Shown here piece by piece: positions 58,134-64,000 of a stretch of 64,000 nucleotides of DNA. The DNA lies in assembly GCF_027706845.1 (NCBI RefSeq), contig NZ_JAQGCZ010000016.1, forward strand, positions 1 to 64,000, given 5' to 3'. The notes beneath the pieces are model-generated. The model did not search any database and had not been told where the DNA came from. It saw only the letters and a list, made by a program, of their open reading frames with translations. Each line of letters begins with the position of its first letter. Positions within the stretch are counted from its first letter, which is position 1. Position numbers and translations under genes: made by a program. This DNA comes from Mycolicibacterium sp. BiH015 (GTDB lineage: Bacteria > Actinomycetota > Actinomycetes > Mycobacteriales > Mycobacteriaceae).

Positions 58134-58706
58134 TCAGCCCTGCGGCACGCAGACGTCGAGGAACTTCTTCGTCAGGTCCAGCAATATCTCCTGAAGTTCG
58201 GCGTCGTCCAGCTCGCTGATCATGGGGTCGGTGACGCAGCCGTGCACCCCGGCGCTGAACATCGAGATGGCCACCCGGGTCGCATTGTCGGGATTCGGGC
58301 CGAGGAGCACCTCGGCCAGCCGGTCGCCGACGACGCGGAACTCATCGGTGCCTTCGAGGAGATGGTGCACCGTGGGGTCGCCGTAGAAAACGCTGGAGAT
58401 GCGTCGGTGCCGGATGATCAGCTCGACCATGCCGCCCATCGTCACGCTGCGCCTCGCCTCCGTCGTCGGCAACGTGTCGGCGATCCGTAGCAGGTGTTCG
58501 ATGTCGTCGAATACCGGCTTCACCACCGCCAGCGCGATGTCGTCCTTGGAGTGGAACTGGTAGTAGACAGCGGCCTTCGTCACGCCGAGGCGGTCGGCGA
58601 TCATCTGCAGTGAGGTACCGCTGACACCGTGGTCGGAGAACAACTCAAGGGCGGCCTCGAGCACGCGCTCGCGAGCGAAGCCCCGCACCGCGACCGGCTT
58701 GGCCAT
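58134..58706 (-). CDS. TetR-family transcriptional regulator
   Basis: A 190-residue regulator. Helix-turn-helix VLEAALELFSDHGVSGTSLQ then DRLGVTKAAVYYQFHSKDDI, about residues 13-55. It diverges from the large MmpL gene across 193 bases that hold a perfect inverted repeat (58823-58839), so it is probably the local MmpL repressor. ATG 58706 chosen; the longer frame reads through the intergenic region. Confidence 0.88.
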   Translation of the reverse strand: MAKPVAVRGFARERVLEAALELFSDHGVSGTSLQMIADRLGVTKAAVYYQFHSKDDIALAVVKPVFDDIEHLLRIADTLPTTEARRSVTMGGMVELIIRHRRISSVFYGDPTVHHLLEGTDEFRVVGDRLAEVLLGPNPDNATRVAISMFSAGVHGCVTDPMISELDDAELQEILLDLTKKFLDVCVPQG

Positions 58707-58822
58707 CGTCACCCCCTCGCGCTCCGGTTCGGCGGAACTGTATCCCAGGTCACCCCCGCTATTCACTGGGAGGCAGATCACTACTTAGTCGACCGGCTTG
58801 TGCGAACTTAGCCGATTGGTTA

Positions 58823-58839
58823 GGTTAGCCCTGCTAACC
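58823..58839. promoter_or_regulatory. Probable TetR operator upstream of mmpL
   Basis: GGTTAG-CCCTG-CTAACC, a perfect 6-bp inverted repeat, 61 bases before the mmpL start, preceded by a further GGTTAG half-site. It lies between the divergent TetR and MmpL genes. Confidence 0.6.
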
Positions 58840-58899
58840 GGATAATTCCTGTCGAACGCGGCCGCGCCGTAACGACTTTCAAATGGAGGAGTCGCGACG

Positions 58900-61773
58900 G
58901 TGCACGGGGCTTCGACCACCGAGAAGCAAACGAAGCCGCACTTCTACGGCATCGCCCGGTTCATTCGGCGGGCGTCGGTGCCCATCATCGTGATCTGGGT
59001 CGCCGTCGCCGCATACCTCAACATCGCCGTGCCCCAGCTCGAAGCGGTCGGCAAGTTGCGGTCGGTGTCGATGAGCCCGGACGAAGCGCCGGCCGTCATC
59101 TCGATGGAACGCATCGGCGAGGTCTTCGAAGAGTACGAGTCGAGCAGCTCGGCGATGATCGTGCTCGAGGGTGAGCAGCCGCTCGGCGACGAGGCACGCG
59201 CCTACTACGCGACGCTGATCGAGGCGCTCGAGGCCGATCCCGTCCACGTCGAGCACGTCCAGGATCTGTGGGGTGATCCGCTGACCGCCGCCGGCGCGCA
59301 GAGCGGTGACGGTAAGTCGATGTACTTCCAGGTCAATCTCGCCGGCAACCAGGGCGAGGCGCTGGCCAACGAATCCGTGGCCGCGGTGCAGAAATTGGTC
59401 GCCGACAGCCAGCCGCCCGCGGGAGTGCAGGCCTATGTGACGGGCGCGTCGGTGCTCGCCGCCGAACAGGAGACCGCGGGCACCGAGAGCCTGCGGATGG
59501 TCGAGGCGCTGACCTTCCTCGTCATCACCATCATGCTGGTGCTCTTCTTCCGCTCGATCGTGACGACGCTGCTGATCCTGGTCATGGTGGGCCTGAGCTT
59601 GATGACGGTTCGCGGCGCCGTGGCGTTCCTTGGATTCCACGACATCATCGGACTTTCGACGTTCGCGACGAGCCTGCTCGTCACCTTGGCCATCGCGATC
59701 GCCGTCGACTACGCCATCTTCCTCATCGGGCGCTACCAGGAGGCCCGGGGCAGCGGCCAGACGCGAGAAGACGCGTACTACACGATGTTCGGCGGCAATG
59801 CGCACGTCATCGTCGGCTCCGGCCTGACCATCGCCGGCGCGACGTTCTGCCTGAGCTTTACGCGACTGCCGTACTTCCAAACACTCGGCGTCCCGCTGGC
59901 GCTGGGCATGCTGGTGCTGATCTGCGTCGCGATGACGTTCGGGCCGGCGGTGGTGGTGGTCGCGAGCCGATTCGGACTGCTGGAACCCAAGCGCGCCATG
60001 CGCGTTCGCGGGTGGCGCAAGATCGGTGCGGCGACGGTGCGCTGGCCCGGCGCGATCCTGGTGGCCAGCGTCGCCGTGTCGCTGATCGGCCTTCTTGCGC
60101 TGCCCGGCTATCAGACCAGCTACAACGACCGCAACTACCTGCCGCCTGACATCCAGTCCAACGTCGGCTATGCCGCCGCCGAGCGGCACTTCTCGCCGGC
60201 GAGGCTCAATCCCGAGATGTTGATGGTGGAAACCGATCGGGATCTTCGTAATTCGGCCGACTTCATCGTCATCGACAAGATCGCCAAGGCGCTGTTCGCC
60301 GTCGAGGGGATCGGCCGCGTTCAGACCATCACCCGGCCCGACGGCACGCCCATCGAGGGCACCACCATTCCGTACATCATGAGCCGGCAGAGCGGCACGC
60401 AGAAGCTCAATGAGAAGTACATGCTGGACCGGATGGACGACATGTCCGTCCAGGCTGCTTCGTTGGACAACACCATCGCGACGATGGAAAAGATGATGTC
60501 GCTGATGGGCCAGATGTCGGAGGTCACCACCAGCATGGTGGCCAAGACGAAGACGATGGCTGCCGACATCACCGAATTGCGGGACCACATCGCCGATCTC
60601 GACGATTTCCTGCGCCCGGTGCGGAACTACTTCTACTGGGAACCGCACTGCTACAACATCCCGGTGTGCTGGTCGATGCGGTCGATCTTCGACCTGATCG
60701 ACGGCACGAATCTGTTGACCGACAACGTCCAGGACCTCGTCCCCGAGCTGGAGCGGCTCGCGGCGCTCATGCCTGAGCTGATCAAGCTGATGCCGTCGCA
60801 GATCGAATCGATGAAGTCGCAGCGCGACATGATGCTGACCATGCAGCAGACCCAGGGTGGGCAGCTCAAGGCCGCAGCCGAGATGGGCGGCGACGCCACC
60901 GACATGGGCGATGCGTTCAACGACGCCATGAACGCCGACACCTTCTATCTGCCGCCGGAAGCTTTCCAGAACAAGGACTTCCAAAGCGGCATGGAGCAGT
61001 TCATCTCACCCAACGGGCATGCGGTGCGGTTCATCATCGCTCACGAGGGCGACCCCCTCAGTCCCGACGGCATCGAGAAGATCGAGGCCCTCAAGACCGC
61101 AGCGAAGGAAGCCATCAAGGGCACACCCCTGGAGGGCTCGACGATCTATCTCGGTGGCACTGCGGCAACGTTCAAGGACATGGCCGACGGCACGCAATAC
61201 GACCTGCTGATCGCCGGAATCGCCGCTATAGGACTGATTTTCATCATCATGCTGATCCTGACGCGAGCGATTGTCGCAGCGGCGGTGATCGTCGGAACCG
61301 TGGTGCTGTCGTTGGGCGCCTCGTTCGGGCTGTCAGTGTTGGTGTGGCAGCACATCATCGGCATCGAGCTGCACTGGATGGTGTTGCCGATGGCGGTGAT
61401 CATCCTGCTGGCCGTCGGCGCGGACTACAACCTGCTCGTGGTGTCGCGACTCAAGGAAGAGATCGGTGCCGGCCTGCACACCGGACTGATCCGCACGATG
61501 GGCGGTAGCGGTTCGGTGGTCACTGCCGCGGGCATGGTGTTCGCCCTGACGATGATGACGATGGCGGTCAGCGACCTGACCATCATGGGGCAGGTCGGCA
61601 CGACGATCGGCATGGGTCTGATCTTCGACACCCTGGTGATCCGGTCCTTCATGACGCCGTCGATCGCGGCGCTGTTGGGCCGGTGGTTCTGGTGGCCGCA
61701 GAAGGTCCGCACCCGCCCCCGCCCGGTCGCGTGGGGAAGCGGGGACCCTCGCACCGCGAGCGCGCGTGTCTGA
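58900..61773 (+). CDS. MmpL-family RND lipid/siderophore transporter
   Basis: A 957-residue inner membrane transporter of the mycobacterial MmpL family, usually exporting cell-wall lipids or siderophores with proton drive. Two MMPL halves with about twelve transmembrane segments in total; the first periplasmic loop is at about 55-200, the second (about 430-760) contains a long helical part (TMEKMMSLMGQMSEVTTSMV) and CYNIPVCWS, as in MmpL4/5-type. ITLAIAIAVDYAIFLIGRYQ and LLAVGADYNLLVVSRLKEE carry the Asp-Tyr proton-relay pairs. GTG start with GGAGG upstream. No MmpS gene adjoins. The last nine or so residues and stop are encoded by repeat A copy 4. Confidence 0.93.
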   Translation: MHGASTTEKQTKPHFYGIARFIRRASVPIIVIWVAVAAYLNIAVPQLEAVGKLRSVSMSPDEAPAVISMERIGEVFEEYESSSSAMIVLEGEQPLGDEARAYYATLIEALEADPVHVEHVQDLWGDPLTAAGAQSGDGKSMYFQVNLAGNQGEALANESVAAVQKLVADSQPPAGVQAYVTGASVLAAEQETAGTESLRMVEALTFLVITIMLVLFFRSIVTTLLILVMVGLSLMTVRGAVAFLGFHDIIGLSTFATSLLVTLAIAIAVDYAIFLIGRYQEARGSGQTREDAYYTMFGGNAHVIVGSGLTIAGATFCLSFTRLPYFQTLGVPLALGMLVLICVAMTFGPAVVVVASRFGLLEPKRAMRVRGWRKIGAATVRWPGAILVASVAVSLIGLLALPGYQTSYNDRNYLPPDIQSNVGYAAAERHFSPARLNPEMLMVETDRDLRNSADFIVIDKIAKALFAVEGIGRVQTITRPDGTPIEGTTIPYIMSRQSGTQKLNEKYMLDRMDDMSVQAASLDNTIATMEKMMSLMGQMSEVTTSMVAKTKTMAADITELRDHIADLDDFLRPVRNYFYWEPHCYNIPVCWSMRSIFDLIDGTNLLTDNVQDLVPELERLAALMPELIKLMPSQIESMKSQRDMMLTMQQTQGGQLKAAAEMGGDATDMGDAFNDAMNADTFYLPPEAFQNKDFQSGMEQFISPNGHAVRFIIAHEGDPLSPDGIEKIEALKTAAKEAIKGTPLEGSTIYLGGTAATFKDMADGTQYDLLIAGIAAIGLIFIIMLILTRAIVAAAVIVGTVVLSLGASFGLSVLVWQHIIGIELHWMVLPMAVIILLAVGADYNLLVVSRLKEEIGAGLHTGLIRTMGGSGSVVTAAGMVFALTMMTMAVSDLTIMGQVGTTIGMGLIFDTLVIRSFMTPSIAALLGRWFWWPQKVRTRPRPVAWGSGDPRTASARV

Positions 61774-61830
61774 ACAGTGCCACGCCGCTGCGGCTGGCAT
61801 TTGGGGCGCGCTCGCCGCGAGCGAGTATGC
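61748..61830 (+). repeat. Intergenic repeat family A, copy 4
   Basis: CTCGCACCGCGAGCGCGCGT onward to GGGGCGCGCTCGC, followed by a CGCGAGCGAG tail. It begins inside the mmpL gene and contributes that gene's final codons and TGA. It lies in tandem gap before the AbiEi-like gene. Confidence 0.85.
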
Positions 61831-61895
61831 ACAAACACTCGTTCATCCCCAGATCTGCCACGACGTCCATCTAGCCGATCGGCCGGCGCCGAAGC

Positions 61896-62792
61896 ATGGG
61901 CGTCATGAATGACGAACTTCTGGCCCTCTTCGACGCCCAGCACGGTGTGGCAACAACCGGGCAGATCCTCAACCACGTCCCTCGTCGCCGCTTCGAGAAG
62001 CTCGTGGAAACCGGTGTGCTGGAACGCCTTTGGCACGGCATCTATTGCCGGGGAGAGCCTGACGACGAGATCCGCCTTCGTGGTCTCGACTTGTCCGCGG
62101 ACAGGCGCGTCGCAGTATGTCTCGGGACAGCGGCCGCGATGTACGGATTCGACACCGAGCAGGCGCCCGACCTTCACGTACTCAATCCGCCCGGATGCGC
62201 GCTGCGCGACGCCGACGGCCTCGTCGTACATCGCCGTGACGGCGCACCTTTGGTGACGATCGACGGCCGACGAGCGACCTCGCCGGCGTGGACTGCCATA
62301 GAAGTTGCTCGCAGCCTTCGACGTCCGCGCGCGTTGGCAACCCTCGACGCTGCTCTACGCAGCGGCGCGTGCACACGTCCTGACATGTGCCGAGCTGCGA
62401 TCGAGCAGAAGGGGCGCCGCGGCATCGTCGCGGTCCGCAACCTGCTGCCGTTGGCCGACGCGCGAGCCGAATCGCCGGGGGAGAGCGCGGCGCGGTTGGC
62501 CATGATCGACGGCGGCCTGCCTACTCCGGAACTCCAGTACGAGATCGTCGACGGCAACGGCGATCTGCGCCGGCTCGACTTCGCCTGGCCGGAAGCAGGT
62601 GTCGCCGCGGAGTACGACGGCATGGATTGGCATTCGGAGCCAGAGGCGATGCAGCGCGACCGGCGTCGTCAGGCGGCGCTGCTGGCCGTCGGGCTGACAG
62701 TCATCCCTATCGTGTCCGAGGATTTGCGGGACGGCGGATGGGAGATGGTCGTTCGCGTCGGTGAGCAGTTGCGGCGCGCTCGCGCGGCGTGA
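61896..62792 (+). CDS. AbiEi-like / DUF559-type protein
   Basis: A 298-residue protein. The N-terminal 60 residues look like the AbiEi antitoxin winged-helix domain (FDAQHGVATTGQILNHVPRR, then LVETGVLERLWHGIYC). The rest (to about 280) ends in a restriction-endonuclease-like domain of the DUF559/Vsr type: LRRLDFAWPEAGVAAEYDGMDWH, RDRRRQAALLAVGLTVIPIV. This combination is common in mycobacteria and is of unknown function; no partner toxin gene adjoins. Flanked by inverted copies of repeat A; its last residues (RRARAA) come from copy 5. Start ATG 61896, or 61905. Confidence 0.78.
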   Translation: MGVMNDELLALFDAQHGVATTGQILNHVPRRRFEKLVETGVLERLWHGIYCRGEPDDEIRLRGLDLSADRRVAVCLGTAAAMYGFDTEQAPDLHVLNPPGCALRDADGLVVHRRDGAPLVTIDGRRATSPAWTAIEVARSLRRPRALATLDAALRSGACTRPDMCRAAIEQKGRRGIVAVRNLLPLADARAESPGESAARLAMIDGGLPTPELQYEIVDGNGDLRRLDFAWPEAGVAAEYDGMDWHSEPEAMQRDRRRQAALLAVGLTVIPIVSEDLRDGGWEMVVRVGEQLRRARAA

Positions 62793-62851
62793 ACGCGCGC
62801 CAACGGCCAGAAATCCCGGCGCGTCGGCGCGCAGACACGCGCGCTCGCGGA
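62773..62851 (-). repeat. Intergenic repeat family A, copy 5 (inverted)
   Basis: On the minus strand CCGCGAGCGCGCGTGTCTGC, GCGCCGACGCGCCGGGATTT, ending CGCGCGAGCGCGCC. Opposite in orientation to the other four. It begins inside the AbiEi-like gene and fills the convergent gap to the next gene. Confidence 0.8.
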
Positions 62852-62859
62852 GCAACGCC

Positions 62860-63333
62860 CTACGAGCCCGGGCCGACGTTACCGGCCGGGCGGGTTCGCA
62901 GGTCGTGCACGTATTCGGCTGGGGCGCCGGCGATTTCGGCGGCATCGGCCATCACTCCCAGATATCGCGCGGACGGTATGCCGCCCTCCCAGGCGTCCAG
63001 CACGTACAGCCACGCCAACACGGGATCGGTGTCGGTGTCCGACGAGGTGCGCTCCACGCGGCAGCGGATCTTCTTGTGGAAGCCGAGCTCGGAGCCCTCC
63101 CAGCGGTCGAGGTTCTCCTCGTCCTCCTTCGTCACGTCGTAGAGCACGACGAACACCTTCGACGTCGGGTCCTCGACGATCGTCGCGAGCGCGCCTTCCC
63201 ACGCGATGTCGGCGCCGCCGAAGGTCAGCCGCCACCCGTGGAGCCAGCCCGTTCCCGCCATCGGAGAATGCGGAGCGCGCTCAAGCATCTGCTCGGGATG
63301 CATATTCGATCCGTAGGCGGCGTAGATCGGCAC
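62860..63333 (-). CDS. Gamma-glutamylcyclotransferase-fold protein (Rv3304-like)
   Basis: A 157-residue protein of the GGCT/AIG2 fold. The substrate-loop YAAYGSNMHPEQM at the N-terminus is the family hallmark; catalytic Glu is likely in EENLDRWEG. Family members act on gamma-glutamyl or gamma-glutamylamine bonds, but the substrate here is not known. GTG start. It matches Rv3304 by position and diverges over 71 bases from lpdA. Confidence 0.85.
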   Translation of the reverse strand: MPIYAAYGSNMHPEQMLERAPHSPMAGTGWLHGWRLTFGGADIAWEGALATIVEDPTSKVFVVLYDVTKEDEENLDRWEGSELGFHKKIRCRVERTSSDTDTDPVLAWLYVLDAWEGGIPSARYLGVMADAAEIAGAPAEYVHDLRTRPAGNVGPGS

Positions 63334-63404
63334 GCGAGAAGCTTAAACGCATTGTGTTGAGACGGCTGCCAACCTTCGTTACCTCAGTGGCCTAGGTTGG
63401 AACC

Positions 63405-64000
63405 GTGGTAACGCGCATCGTGATCATCGGTGGAGGGCCGGCGGGCTACGAAGCGGCGTTGGTGGCCGCGGCACGGGGGCGCGACGTCACGCAAGTGACG
63501 GTCGTCGACGAGGACGGCCTGGGCGGCGCCTGCGTGCTGTACGACTGCGTACCGTCGAAGACGCTGATTGCGTCCACGGGAGTGCGTACCGAGCTACGCC
63601 GCGCCGGGGGCATGGGCTTCGACATCGACATCGAAGCCGCCAAGATCGAGTTGCCGAAGATCAACAACCGCGCCAAGACGCTGGCGGCGTCGCAGTCGGC
63701 CGACATCGGAAGCAGTCTGCTCAGCCAGGGCGTGACGATCATCGGTGGTCGCGGTGAGCTGGTGGACGACGTCGCGGGCATGGCCCACCACCGCGTCAAG
63801 GTCACCACCTCCGACGGCAAGGTCGGCGTGCTGAAAGCGGACGTGGTGCTCATCGCCACCGGAGCGCAGCCCCGCGTGCTGCCCAACGCGGTACCCGACG
63901 GGGAGCGCATCCTGACGTGGCGTCAGCTCTACGAACTCGACGAGCTGCCCACACACCTCATCATCGTCGGATCCGGTGTCACCGGCGCCGAGTTCTGCAA
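63405..64000 (+). CDS. lpdA: NAD(P)H quinone reductase / flavoprotein disulfide reductase LpdA (5' part)
   Basis: The first 198 codons of a pyridine nucleotide-disulfide reductase; the gene continues beyond the window. FAD motif IVIIGGGPAGYEAALVAA at the start, ATG motif VVLIATGAQPRVLP near 150, and start of the NAD-binding motif HLIIVGSGVTGAEFC at the end. The Cys loop reads GGACVLYDCVPSK, so both redox Cys are present, unlike M. tuberculosis LpdA as I recall it. GTG start at 63405, as in the mycobacterial orthologue. In M. tuberculosis lpdA precedes glpD2. Confidence 0.93.
   Translation, partial: MVTRIVIIGGGPAGYEAALVAAARGRDVTQVTVVDEDGLGGACVLYDCVPSKTLIASTGVRTELRRAGGMGFDIDIEAAKIELPKINNRAKTLAASQSADIGSSLLSQGVTIIGGRGELVDDVAGMAHHRVKVTTSDGKVGVLKADVVLIATGAQPRVLPNAVPDGERILTWRQLYELDELPTHLIIVGSGVTGAEFC

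Noticed and set aside
11303..62851. Repeat A copies as a CRISPR array
   Set aside because: Copies are kilobases apart, not evenly spaced, and there are no cas genes.

Overview
This window is high-GC actinobacterial DNA, almost certainly from a fast-growing Mycobacterium (Mycolicibacterium). The gene order folD - methyltransferase - metX - metY - trpS - dacB1 - aminotransferase - sigJ - sdhBADC - cdd - deoA - add - upp - pmmB - deoD - amiB1 - amiA1 - lpdA follows, from memory, the Mycobacterium tuberculosis segment Rv3356c to Rv3303c read backwards, with many accessory insertions. Coding density is very high. Start codons are often GTG, ATGA/GTGA stop-start overlaps are frequent, and several convergent genes overlap at their 3' ends. 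I saw no IS element, prophage, tRNA, rRNA or CRISPR array. No gene-free stretch exceeds 300 bases.

Layout. 0.1-5 kb: an FHA-domain ABC exporter, a SnoaL-like protein divergent from a TetR regulator across a palindrome, and an old-yellow-enzyme-type reductase. 5-10.4 kb: folD with a DUF3017 membrane protein, then a methionine operon (metY, metX, SAM-dependent methyltransferase) behind a SAM-IV riboswitch, and an alpha/beta hydrolase. 10.5-17.5 kb: exodeoxyribonuclease III, a secreted lipase-like hydrolase, trpS, a BrkB/YihY membrane protein, a DacB-type D,D-carboxypeptidase, a membrane metallophosphoesterase and a 50-residue unknown. 17.6-22.2 kb: two acyl-CoA synthetases, a divergent GAF/LuxR-type regulator and a small secreted protein, with two strong hairpin terminators. 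22.3-29.4 kb: an SMP-30-like protein and an apparent amine or GABA catabolic set (class III aminotransferase, Lrp/AsnC regulator, aldehyde dehydrogenase, amino-acid permease, universal stress protein).

29.5-33.8 kb: a SigJ/ECF41 sigma factor next to a flavin oxidoreductase, an NAD-dependent epimerase and a carboxymuconolactone-decarboxylase protein, which are the three 'COE' partner classes known for ECF41. The last gene carries an exact TGTCACA-N16-CGTC promoter. 33.8-40.8 kb: accessory genes (CsbD-like protein, SDR, AI-2E-type transporter, CGNR regulator divergent from an Asp-nucleophile hydrolase, HSL-type esterase, TetR regulator divergent from a glycosyltransferase). 40.7-47.3 kb: succinate dehydrogenase sdhCDAB and the nucleoside salvage genes cdd-deoA-add. 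47.4-58.1 kb: a conserved acidic protein, an F420-type oxidoreductase, a putative type VII secretion pair (EspC-like protein plus a WxG-NlpC/P60 endopeptidase), then upp, pmmB, a MarR regulator divergent from an AbrB-type membrane protein, deoD and two M20 amidohydrolases. 58.1-64 kb: a TetR regulator divergent from a large MmpL transporter, an AbiEi-like protein, a gamma-glutamylcyclotransferase-fold protein and the 5' part of lpdA, which runs off the window.

Two families of short intergenic repeats recur. Family A (five copies) sits at gene 3' ends and supplies the last codons and stop of the mmpL gene. Family B (three copies) is built on inverted GGAATTGCATTCC arms. The strongest leads are the ECF41/COE regulon with its promoter, the type VII pair inserted next to upp, and the two repeat families.
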